A stretch of 9,414 bases of DNA from Clostridia bacterium (lineage in GTDB: Bacteria; Bacillota; Clostridia; Christensenellales; Aristaeellaceae), in assembly GCA_017412445.1 (NCBI GenBank), contig JAFPYA010000389.1:1-9414 (forward strand), written 5' to 3'. Positions within the stretch are counted from its first letter, which is position 1; each line of letters opens with the position of its first letter. Positions 1 to 6,939 of the stretch are shown here, piece after piece. The position numbers and the translations under genes are program-made. The notes under the pieces were generated by a model. That model was not told where the DNA came from and ran no database searches. It saw only the letters and a program-made list of their open reading frames with translations.

Positions 1-542
1 ACGCCCGAAATTACCACCACGTTTATGGTGCGCGCGCCTATGGGATCGCCGGGAGAGATGGTGGCGAGCCTGTTGAGCAGCGCGGTGAGCTTGGTGAGTA
101 TGTCCTGCGCCTTGCGGAAGACCATCAGCCTCGACAGCTGCCTGTAGGTGCCCGCGCCGTTGGTGGCGGCGTCGCGGATAAGGTCGTTGTCAGCGTAGAA
201 GCGGCTGTCCAGCCATTCCTTCACCTGAGGATCGAGATGGGCGCCTCCTTCGCCGAGCAGATATTGAATATTGCAGCTCAGGTCCAGAAACTCGTCGTTG
301 GGCTCAAACCTAGTGCCGTGATAGACCTTGGTCTTCTCGAGCGGATCCGTGTCAAGGCCCAGATACGCCGTGCGCGGCGGCTTGTCAAGCTCCGTACCGC
401 CAAGCCTGTCCGGATTTAAGCGCATTTTGAACTCGTGCTTTACACGCCTGACGCCGTCACAGCCGGTGCCGCCCAGGCCGACCACAAGAAGCGGCGCATT
501 GATTTTGTCGACCTTGGCGGTTTGTACATCGAAGTATGCCAT
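1..542 (-). CDS. Tubulin/FtsZ-superfamily GTPase, tubulin-like (Tubulin_2) family, N-terminal part only
   Basis: Partial gene: 180 complete codons plus two bases run off the left edge. The start ATG at 542-540 is preceded by an AAAGGGGG ribosome binding site with 7-nt spacing. What is seen: residues 18-27 read LLVVGLGGTG, the glycine-rich first nucleotide-binding loop after strand 1. Residues 59-66 read AYLGLDTD, matching the strand and NTD-like T2 loop of FtsZ. Residues 128-141 (NGAGTYRQLSRLMV) match the T3 loop and following helix. Residues 173-180 (INVVVISG) are the strand that in this superfamily leads into the T4 GGTGSG signature, which lies outside the window. Family knowledge: these proteins bind GTP and many polymerise; the Tubulin_2 type is poorly characterised and is distinct from FtsZ, which lacks the 34-residue insert between the first loop and strand 2 seen here. 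No signal peptide or membrane segment is visible, so it is inferred to be cytoplasmic. It follows the VWA gene by 54 bases with no terminator, so co-transcription is likely. GTPase activity and polymerisation are inferred. Confidence 0.85.
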   Translation of the reverse strand, partial: MAYFDVQTAKVDKINAPLLVVGLGGTGCDGVRRVKHEFKMRLNPDRLGGTELDKPPRTAYLGLDTDPLEKTKVYHGTRFEPNDEFLDLSCNIQYLLGEGGAHLDPQVKEWLDSRFYADNDLIRDAATNGAGTYRQLSRLMVFRKAQDILTKLTALLNRLATISPGDPIGARTINVVVISG

Positions 543-549
543 GAATTAT

Positions 550-557
550 CCCCCTTT
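550..557 (-). promoter_or_regulatory. Ribosome binding site of the tubulin-like gene
   Basis: Read on the minus strand this is AAAGGGGG, seven bases before the ATG at 542-540. It fixes the start of the partial tubulin-like gene. The 54-base gap (543-596) between the VWA stop and this start contains no hairpin with a U-tract and no obvious promoter, which supports translation from a shared mRNA. Confidence 0.7.
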
Positions 558-596
558 GTGCTTATGTATGTTCAACTAAATTGGAATACTGGATTG

Positions 597-3500
597 TCAG
601 CGCCTGTACTCTATGGTTATCGCTCCGGAGTTGCTCTGGTAGGTCGCCGTGAGCGTTCCGCCTCTGTTCCAGTTGCGTTTTTTGCCGTTCCTGAGCGGCG
701 CGCCGTTTACGGTCACGCTGAAGCTGGGCTCGGTCTTTTTGGGCGGCATCACTATCACCGTTCCGTGGCTGCCTGCTCTGAGCTTGTAGCCCCTGGCGAA
801 CTTGCGCAGGCTGCCGGCCACGCCGGACTCCACGACCGCGCTGCCTATGTTGAGGCTCTCGAGCGTGCGGTCGCTCTTGCCGCGCGAGGGGAAGGTGACG
901 GTGCCCTTGGGCACATTGTTCACGTACATCGCGGCCTGACCGTGCTCGTTACGCTTCCAGGCCTTGCGGATTATGAACCAGTAGACGAGCAGCACGATGA
1001 TTATGAGCAGTATTATCGCGGCTATTGCGATAGCGCCTATGAGCATCATGCGTTCCTTCTGGTTGACCACGCTGAGCTTGTGGAGCATCGCGGCGCTCTC
1101 TCCGTCGGTATCCGTCGCCCAGAACAGGAAGCGCTTTTCGCCCTTCACGTCGTTGGTTATCCTGATTAAGGACTTGGTTCCCTTGCCGTTGTCCTCGAGC
1201 TTCATCATGGTAAGACCCGCCGCTTCGAGCCTGGCCTCGTCTACCTGCACAAGCGGCTCTGCGGCTTCCTGAGCCTCTTCGGCCGGGGCTTCGGCGGCGC
1301 CTTCGATTTCTTCGCCTGCGCCCTCCGCCTGAGTCTCCTCGGTCTCTTCAGCGGCCTCCGCCTCGGGCTCAGCCTGCGCGTCGCTTTCTACAGCGATCAC
1401 GGAAGCGCCCTTGACCATGTTCAGCCAGTAGTCGTCGCCGTTTGTGTCGCCGGCGGGAAGAAGCGCGGCATGGTAAGTGAGCGTGTCGTTGCCCACGTCG
1501 CTGAACAGCTCGGAAAGATCTATCTCGGTGACCTCGTCGTTGGTCTTGACCCAGAGCCACGGGGCGATCTTCGCGCTTTCGGGCAGCGCGGAAATGTTGG
1601 CTTCAACCAGCGCGGGGGTCTCGTTTACGACCTTCATGCCCGCTTCGTCTGCGGCCTTCACGAGGCCGTCCCTGACGGTGACTTCGCCCTCCACGGTGTA
1701 GCTGCCCGCGGTGGGTTTGGTCGCAAAGCTTACGGTCATCTCTTCGGGGTCATAATCCGTGAGCCTTATGGAGGCTTCCTCGGATGTGACGCTGTTTACA
1801 TACTTGACCGAGATGTTTTTGGGGTTGAAGTCGATAAGCTTGCTTAATTCGTTTATATCGGTTACGCTGCCGTTTTCGCTGTCCTCAAGCGTAAGCTTGT
1901 AGGTGTAGCGGCTGTCCTTCTCGATTTCGTCCGCGATGGGCTCGAACCTGAGCACGAAGTTGTCGGAGATGTAGTTGGTGACGTCGAACACCTCTACGGG
2001 GATGGTGAAGGTGTAGCAGCTCGTCTCGTCTCCCAGCTCGTACTCTACGTCCCTTGCGACCACCTGTATCTCGGCGCTGCCGGAAAGGTGATTGGTCTCA
2101 AAGGTCAGCACGCCGTCCTTTTCTTCGGTGTATCTGCTGTTTATGATTTCGGGCGTTTCGCCGACTATCTCTATCTCATAGCTCAGGCGCTCCTGATCGG
2201 CGTCCTCCACGTACTGGCTGAGATCTATTGTCTTCTCGACGTCGCCGCAGTCATCCTCGAGCGGATCCCATACACGCAGGGAAAGCCTGGAGGGCTTTGC
2301 CTTGGTCGCGTCGGGCGCATGGTTAATGACTTCGAGCTTCGCCTCATCGACCACCGCAATGCGGCTGTCTCTGATTGCGGGAGAGCCCTCTACGGTGTAG
2401 TAGCCCGAAATCGGCTCGGTCTTCAGGCTTATGGTCATGTCGGCGGGGTTAAAGCTGCCGTTTATGAAGTACAGCGTCTTTTCTTCGCCCGTGACCCTGT
2501 TGACATATTTTACGGAGGTGTTGTTGGGGTTGATGTCAAGAAGCGCGTTGTACCTTTCCACATCGCCGGTTATCGCGCCGTTGCCGTCGCGCAGTTCGAG
2601 CTTGTAGGTGTACACGCCGCCCTTCGCTATTTCGCCTTCGGTCGGCATAAACGCAACGGAATAGTGCTCCGTGACGTAGTTGGTAACGTCGAACACCTCT
2701 ACGGGTATGGAGAAGGAGTAGCTTGAGTCGGCGCCGCCGCGGCCTTCATCGTCCTTTACGGTCACGTTGATTTCGGCGTTGCCGCTCGTATGGTTGGTCT
2801 TGAAGGTGAACTTGCCTTTGGCGTCGCAGGTAAAGCCGGGCGCGACCACGCCGGGCTCCTCGCCGCCTACGGTCACTTCGTAGCTGAGCTCCTCGCCGTC
2901 CGCGTCCACTACGTACTGGCTGAGCTCTATTACGGTCTCAACGTCGCCGCAGTTCGGATCCAGCGGATCCCATACGGTCAGGCTCACCTTCGCCGGCGCC
3001 GTGCCCGAGGACATGGGCGCCCTGTTGGTAAGGGTGAAGGACTTGGGCAGCTCGACCTTAAGCACTATGTCGTCATAGCCAAGGTACGCCGAGGCGGTCG
3101 CCGAGTAAGTGCTCTCGTTATTTATGGTCTCGGCTCCGGCCGTCCATACATCCTTGCGTCTGGTAAGGCTGAGCGGGTTGGTGACGTCGGCCTTATTGAG
3201 CACGTCGGCATATTTTACGGTCTGGCTGACAGTGATGGAAACCCTTGCAAGTATCTTTTCGTCCGTCACCAGTATGCCGTCGGCGTTGTACAGCTGCGCG
3301 CTGTAATTGTAAGTGCCGGACTTACTTACGCCGTCGGGATCCGTGCCCTGCGGGCCGGTGACCCTGAGGGTGTATTTGGAATAGACGTCCCTGAGATTTG
3401 TAACCTTTACGGGGATGGTAAACGGAGTCACGCCGCCGTTGCCGTCGTCCGCGGTAAGCCTGAGCTCGTATGTGCCGCTCTTGCCGCTCGTGGTCAGGGT

Positions 3501-6500
3501 GAGCCTGCCCGCGGTCTTGTTAAAGCTTACCACCTGGAGTATATCGCTTTCGGGCTCGCCGCTCTCCCAGTCGAACCTGAGCGTCTGGCCCTTGTCCTCG
3601 TCCTCCATCCAGGTGTTCAGGTCTATTTCGGCGGTATATTCCTTTGTATAGTCGTTCTTGCCGGCGAGGGGGTCGTGAATTTCGACAGCCTCAAAGGGGT
3701 TTACGGCGCTGGCGGTCTTCCTCGGCGGATGATTGCCTATGCCGAAGCCTACGCCTTCGGCGCTGATGGCTACGTCGCTCAGGGTCTTGTTGCCACTGCC
3801 GTCACTTATATCGGTAAGGGTTACGAGCTTGGCGTCGATGCGGTACACGGCCTGATTGGCTTCGGTGGTGTCGGTCACCCTGAACACGTTGCCGTCAAGG
3901 GCGAACTTTATTTCCTTGTCGGCATAGCCCGTAGCCGTTCTGGTCGCCTGTATCACTACCCTCTCAAGCACGGCGGGATCGGTCACCTGCACGTAGTCCT
4001 CGCCGTTCAACTGCATGAGCCTCGCGCTGAGCGAATACTCGGTCTGGGTCTCTTCGGGTGCCTGATCCAGTATTATTACGAGCTTGTAGGTCTCGTTTAT
4101 GGTCTGGGCGACGCTGGTAACGCTGATGGGAATCTCAAAGGGCGTCTCGGCGCCGTCCTCGTCCGTCGCCACTATCTTGACCGTCTCGCTGCCGGTTGCG
4201 CCGGTGGTTTCATATATGAGCTGGTTGTTTCTGAGCGACCCGTTGGAGTTTGCGTTTCTTATGGTGATAAACTCAAATTCCTGATTTTCGGCGAGCCTGA
4301 AGGTAAGCTTCTGGCCGTCCTCGTCCTCCATAAAGTCGTCAAGCGCTATAGTATCGCCGTCGCTGGGGATATACTCCTGGGCGAAGGGATCCTTGATTAC
4401 GAGCCTGGTCTTATACTTGTCCTGAAGCTTTACGTCGGTCTTTACGGGCTTGGTGTTCATGTGGGTGTAGCTGCAAGAGGAGAAATCGGTGGTAATGTCG
4501 ATGTCCTTAATCTTGGAGCTTACGCTGTCTATTCTGTAGGTGCAGGCGTGGTTGGACAGCTTATGCTCGCACGTCCAGGTTTCGCCGTCGCCCGAGGGCT
4601 TGAACACCAGCTGCACATTCTGCCTGTCCGTGTGGCCGGCGGATTCGTAGTCCTCAGTCAGGTAAGCGGTCAGTTCATAGATGTCGTAAATGGCCTTGTC
4701 CTTGCGCTGGGTGACCGCGTCGTTTGCGGCGGTGTTTGAATACAGCGCGGCGGTGTAGACTATTTTGCGGTTATCCCAGTCGACCGACTGGCTGATGATC
4801 ACGCGGTAGTTGTTCTGTATCTCGGTCTTCCTGTTGGTCACCTTTACGGGCACATCGATGACGCACTTGCCGCCGTCGGTGTCCTCGGCCTCGATGTGCA
4901 CAACCGCCTCGCCGGTCTTGTTGTTGGTCTGCATGGTGAGCTTGCCGTCTTTTACGCTCTGGTTTATCACCACGTCCTTATCGCCGGTTGTGTTTTTAAG
5001 CGTATACTTGAGTCTTTCGCCGTCGGGTTCCTCGACAAATTTGGAGAGGTCTATGGAAACGCCCACACCGAACTCCCTCTGGTATTCGGAGCTGCCCGTG
5101 GCGGGATCGTGGATTACCACGTCGGCAAAGGGATTGTCTTCCTTATTTGTAGGCACGGTGTAGGGATCAAGGTTCAAAACGGTGATGCGCTGCCTGGCCT
5201 CGGCGTTCATGCCGGCGCCCACCAGCGTCGCTATGAGCGTATATTCGCCCTGCTTGATCTCGTCGCCCGTTCCCTTAAAGAAATCGGACAGCTCTATATC
5301 GCCGGAGGTAAACTTGGTTTCGGTGCCGTTTCGTTTGAGGGTAACGGGGCCGTTGCCCACCTGATGGTTGCCGTCCGCGTCGTAGAGGTAGAGCTTGGCC
5401 TCTATGCCGCATTCATCGCTGTAGAGGGTCTTGTCCCTTGAATTCTGGCCGTTGAGCTCCCTTAAAAACACGTCAAAGGATACTATCTGATTTTTTTCAA
5501 AGGTAAAGCCCCTGTCTCCTATGTTGTTGGTGAGCTCGATCCTCGGCACTACCGTATAGCTGAACAGCACCTTCATCTCCGCGGAGGGCTTGGTTTGCGT
5601 TTCGCAAATAAGCTTCCATTCGCCCGTCTGATCCGGCTTGTTTATTTTGATAAAGGTGAAGTTGCCCGACTGATATATAAAGGCGGGGTTTACCGTCTTG
5701 CCGCTCGGGTTTTTAAGCTCGACCGTGCCCCACTTGTTCACGGGCACCAGTATGTTGATTTCGGCAATAGAGAGGTTGGGAACGTTTATCGTGGCGTCAA
5801 AGCCGTAATCCCTGCTTACGGTTTTTACGGGGATCGCCTCGGAATCGACCATGTCCGCGAAGAAGGAGTTGAATACGTCGGGCAGGTCCTCGGCGTTGTC
5901 CACTACTTTGGTTTCGGGGGCGCCGGTCGCCCTGGAAGCGTCCTGAAGCAGCTTTACGTCCTTTTCCTTAAGGGCTACGGTGTATACCTTTACGCCGTAA
6001 TCCTTCGCCTGCTGATACGCGGCGTTGAATTTCTGGGTGTCCTCCTGCATCAGCTGCTGGCCGCTTTTGCCGCCCGCAGTCGGAAGGTCTATTTTGCCAT
6101 CGGTAAGGAGCACTACCACCTTCTGGTTGCCGCTGTCCTTGGCCGTGGGCTTGAGCAGGTTCACGCCATACTTGAGCGCGGCGCCCAGCGCGGTCGCTCC
6201 GCCGTACTCCTCACGTACACGGTTATCCGTGTCCACGAGCAGGCTGGTTATGCAATCCCTGACGGTGCCCGTCACTATGCCCTTTTTGCTCTCAAAGCTG
6301 CTGGCTTCGGTGAGGTTGTACAGCCTGTCGGAATACAGGGCCGCCAGATGTATCTTGGGGTTTGTATAAACATCTGTGCCGAAGGGTACCAGCGCGATGC
6401 GGCTGTTCTCGTAGTCGCACATGCCTATGATCATCGCGGCCGCTTCCAAACGATAAAAGTTTGAGTCGTTGGTTTTCATCGTATCGCTTATATCGACAAG

Positions 6501-6629
6501 AATTACCATGTCGAGCGCAAGCTTGTTGCCCTCCGGGGCGTTGCCCGCCTCGGCCGCCGCCGGCAAAGCAAAGCCCGCGCAAAGCGTCAGGCACAGCGCT
6601 AAAATGAGCAAAGCGGCTGTTTTTTTCAT
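597..6629 (-). CDS. Giant exported VWA protein with alternating Ig-like and cadherin-like repeats, one C-terminal membrane span and a cytoplasmic tail
   Basis: 2010 residues, about 220 kDa. The start is fixed by GGAGGT seven bases upstream and by an immediate signal peptide (1-26, AAA before the likely cleavage site). Residues 37-258 form a VWA domain with all MIDAS positions: D46-x-S48-x-T50, T146 and D177 (LLTDG). VWA domains usually bind a protein ligand through this metal. Residues 264-362 form a post-VWA beta-sandwich (TGEWKL). From 363 to 1856 Ig-like segments alternate with cadherin-like domains whose DxDGxxLxY-type motifs start near 529, 764, 1005, 1237, 1471 and, degenerate, 1705. 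An E/A-rich stretch (1749-1795) interrupts the last domain. A membrane span (1861-1886) followed by RKAWKR puts the stalk outside and a basic beta-rich tail (1887-2010) inside. There is no LPxTG-type sortase signal. It is the first gene of a unit that continues into the tubulin-like gene. The likely role is a surface receptor or adhesin coupled to a cytoplasmic GTPase; ligand and function are unknown. A run of seven A follows the start codon. Confidence 0.9.
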   Translation of the reverse strand: MKKTAALLILALCLTLCAGFALPAAAEAGNAPEGNKLALDMVILVDISDTMKTNDSNFYRLEAAAMIIGMCDYENSRIALVPFGTDVYTNPKIHLAALYSDRLYNLTEASSFESKKGIVTGTVRDCITSLLVDTDNRVREEYGGATALGAALKYGVNLLKPTAKDSGNQKVVVLLTDGKIDLPTAGGKSGQQLMQEDTQKFNAAYQQAKDYGVKVYTVALKEKDVKLLQDASRATGAPETKVVDNAEDLPDVFNSFFADMVDSEAIPVKTVSRDYGFDATINVPNLSIAEINILVPVNKWGTVELKNPSGKTVNPAFIYQSGNFTFIKINKPDQTGEWKLICETQTKPSAEMKVLFSYTVVPRIELTNNIGDRGFTFEKNQIVSFDVFLRELNGQNSRDKTLYSDECGIEAKLYLYDADGNHQVGNGPVTLKRNGTETKFTSGDIELSDFFKGTGDEIKQGEYTLIATLVGAGMNAEARQRITVLNLDPYTVPTNKEDNPFADVVIHDPATGSSEYQREFGVGVSIDLSKFVEEPDGERLKYTLKNTTGDKDVVINQSVKDGKLTMQTNNKTGEAVVHIEAEDTDGGKCVIDVPVKVTNRKTEIQNNYRVIISQSVDWDNRKIVYTAALYSNTAANDAVTQRKDKAIYDIYELTAYLTEDYESAGHTDRQNVQLVFKPSGDGETWTCEHKLSNHACTYRIDSVSSKIKDIDITTDFSSCSYTHMNTKPVKTDVKLQDKYKTRLVIKDPFAQEYIPSDGDTIALDDFMEDEDGQKLTFRLAENQEFEFITIRNANSNGSLRNNQLIYETTGATGSETVKIVATDEDGAETPFEIPISVTSVAQTINETYKLVIILDQAPEETQTEYSLSARLMQLNGEDYVQVTDPAVLERVVIQATRTATGYADKEIKFALDGNVFRVTDTTEANQAVYRIDAKLVTLTDISDGSGNKTLSDVAISAEGVGFGIGNHPPRKTASAVNPFEAVEIHDPLAGKNDYTKEYTAEIDLNTWMEDEDKGQTLRFDWESGEPESDILQVVSFNKTAGRLTLTTSGKSGTYELRLTADDGNGGVTPFTIPVKVTNLRDVYSKYTLRVTGPQGTDPDGVSKSGTYNYSAQLYNADGILVTDEKILARVSITVSQTVKYADVLNKADVTNPLSLTRRKDVWTAGAETINNESTYSATASAYLGYDDIVLKVELPKSFTLTNRAPMSSGTAPAKVSLTVWDPLDPNCGDVETVIELSQYVVDADGEELSYEVTVGGEEPGVVAPGFTCDAKGKFTFKTNHTSGNAEINVTVKDDEGRGGADSSYSFSIPVEVFDVTNYVTEHYSVAFMPTEGEIAKGGVYTYKLELRDGNGAITGDVERYNALLDINPNNTSVKYVNRVTGEEKTLYFINGSFNPADMTISLKTEPISGYYTVEGSPAIRDSRIAVVDEAKLEVINHAPDATKAKPSRLSLRVWDPLEDDCGDVEKTIDLSQYVEDADQERLSYEIEIVGETPEIINSRYTEEKDGVLTFETNHLSGSAEIQVVARDVEYELGDETSCYTFTIPVEVFDVTNYISDNFVLRFEPIADEIEKDSRYTYKLTLEDSENGSVTDINELSKLIDFNPKNISVKYVNSVTSEEASIRLTDYDPEEMTVSFATKPTAGSYTVEGEVTVRDGLVKAADEAGMKVVNETPALVEANISALPESAKIAPWLWVKTNDEVTEIDLSELFSDVGNDTLTYHAALLPAGDTNGDDYWLNMVKGASVIAVESDAQAEPEAEAAEETEETQAEGAGEEIEGAAEAPAEEAQEAAEPLVQVDEARLEAAGLTMMKLEDNGKGTKSLIRITNDVKGEKRFLFWATDTDGESAAMLHKLSVVNQKERMMLIGAIAIAAIILLIIIVLLVYWFIIRKAWKRNEHGQAAMYVNNVPKGTVTFPSRGKSDRTLESLNIGSAVVESGVAGSLRKFARGYKLRAGSHGTVIVMPPKKTEPSFSVTVNGAPLRNGKKRNWNRGGTLTATYQSNSGAITIEYRR
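600..971 (-). other. Encoded cytoplasmic tail of the VWA protein (residues 1887-2010)
   Basis: After the membrane span the protein continues for about 124 residues, rich in Lys/Arg and short alternating beta-strand patterns (for example MYVNNVPKGTVTF, HGTVIVMPP, SFSVTVNGAPL, GAITIEYRR). The positive-inside rule places it in the cytoplasm. I do not recognise the fold; it resembles a small beta-sandwich. Its topology makes it the natural candidate for contact with the co-transcribed tubulin-like protein, but that is an inference from topology and gene order. Confidence 0.6.
1062..5135 (-). repeat. Region encoding six cadherin-like domains alternating with Ig-like segments
   Basis: Six domains of about 100 residues start near residues 499, 741, 977, 1213, 1447 and 1685. 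Most open with a D-P-(F/L) segment such as NPFADVVIHDP, DPFAQ, NPFEAVEIHDP, VWDPLDP or VWDPLED. Each carries an acidic motif: EEPDGERLKY, EDEDGQKLTF, EDEDKGQTLRF, VDADGEELSY, EDADQERLSY and the degenerate SDVGNDTLTY. They end with a (I/V)PVxVTN-like strand. Such DxDG motifs are typical of cadherin-like (CADG, tandem-95 type) domains and often bind calcium at domain junctions. Between them lie Ig-like segments of about 120 residues that mostly end in NxxP. Composite period is roughly 235 residues. Calcium binding is inferred. Confidence 0.75.
1617..2999 (-). repeat. Two closely related tandem repeat units within the VWA gene
   Basis: The fourth unit (residues 1211-1440, bases 2999-2310) and the fifth (1446-1671, bases 2294-1617) are much more alike than any other pair, about half identical by eye. 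Both share VWDPL, CGDVE, the LSQYV motif, TNHxSGxAEI, IPVEVFDVTNY, NPxNxSVKYVNxVT and YTVEG. At DNA level 1971-2000 and 2676-2705 match at 29 of 30 positions. This indicates a relatively recent internal duplication. Confidence 0.75.
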
Positions 6630-6636
6630 GTTATTT

Positions 6637-6642
6637 ACCTCC
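6637..6642 (-). promoter_or_regulatory. Ribosome binding site of the VWA gene
   Basis: GGAGGT on the minus strand, seven bases before the ATG at 6629. It is a consensus Shine-Dalgarno and confirms the start that gives the intact signal peptide. Confidence 0.85.
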
Positions 6643-6676
6643 AGAACACAAATGTCGAAAATACCTATTTAAAACA

Positions 6677-6705
6677 ATTATACAGGCCTTATTACAATAT
6701 TGCAA
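6677..6705 (-). promoter_or_regulatory. Sigma-A-type promoter of the VWA/tubulin-like operon
   Basis: Minus-strand -35 TTGCAA (6705-6700, 4 of 6 consensus), a 17-base spacer, and a perfect -10 TATAAT (6682-6677). Transcription would begin near 6670, giving a leader of about 40 bases before the VWA start. A second, weaker overlapping match (TTGAAA, 17 bases, TATTGT) lies just upstream. The surroundings are strongly AT-rich compared with the genes. It is the only good promoter seen for the VWA and tubulin-like genes. Confidence 0.7.
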
Positions 6706-6818
6706 TTAAAAAGTTATTTCAATTCCGTTTCAGTTCATAATATGTTTTAAATTCGACACCTTGTATAAATTAAAACGACATACACGCCCCACGGATTTTT
6801 ACAACACTGTTTGATTTC

Positions 6819-6845
6819 CGGGTCATATTTAAGACATTTGACCCG
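6819..6845. repeat. Inverted repeat CGGGTCA-N13-TGACCCG
   Basis: Perfect 7-bp arms (6819-6825 and 6839-6845) separated by 13 bases, with arm centres 20 bp apart, about two helical turns. The GC-rich arms stand out from AT-rich surroundings, about 115 bp upstream of the VWA -35 box. It could be an operator for a dimeric regulator or an RNA hairpin; no U-tract follows on either strand, so it is not a standard terminator. Confidence 0.5.
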
Positions 6846-6906
6846 TTATTTGGCTTTCAGGGGGCGCAAAAAGCCGGCCTTCAGCCGCAAAAATTAAGCG
6901 CCTTCA

Positions 6907-6933
6907 TGCGGCAGCGAATAATAATTTGCCGCA
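6907..6933. repeat. Inverted repeat TGCGGCA-N13-TGCCGCA
   Basis: Perfect 7-bp arms (6907-6913 and 6927-6933) around an AT-rich 13-base loop, immediately downstream of the M48 terminator U-tract. No U-run follows directly. It may be a backup hairpin for 3'-end stability or a protein-binding site. It has the same 7-13-7 geometry as the repeat at 6819-6845 but different arm sequence. Confidence 0.4.
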
Positions 6934-6939
6934 GTGTAC

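Noticed and set aside
237..419. Short plus-strand open frames opposite the tubulin-like gene (also 328-579)
   Set aside because: The minus strand here encodes a recognisable tubulin-like N-terminus with a ribosome binding site; the plus-strand frames show no motif and lack convincing start signals.
600..1062. Sortase-type cell-wall anchoring of the VWA protein
   Set aside because: No LPxTG-like motif precedes the hydrophobic segment and about 124 residues follow it, unlike the few basic residues after a sortase signal; it is a true membrane span.
2790..4739. A 649-codon open frame on the plus strand, with further long ones at 435-1169, 2088-2726, 4896-5441 and 5595-6464
   Set aside because: All are in exact codon register opposite the VWA gene. 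Their stops could arise only where that gene uses TTA, CTA or TCA codons, which are rare in it. The predicted proteins are low-quality (His/Gly/Val/Tyr-rich, no motifs), while the minus-strand frame has a signal peptide, domains, ribosome binding site and promoter.
6469..6672. Small plus-strand open frame over the VWA start region
   Set aside because: It lies across the VWA signal-peptide coding region and leader, with no ribosome binding site on its strand; it is a shadow frame.
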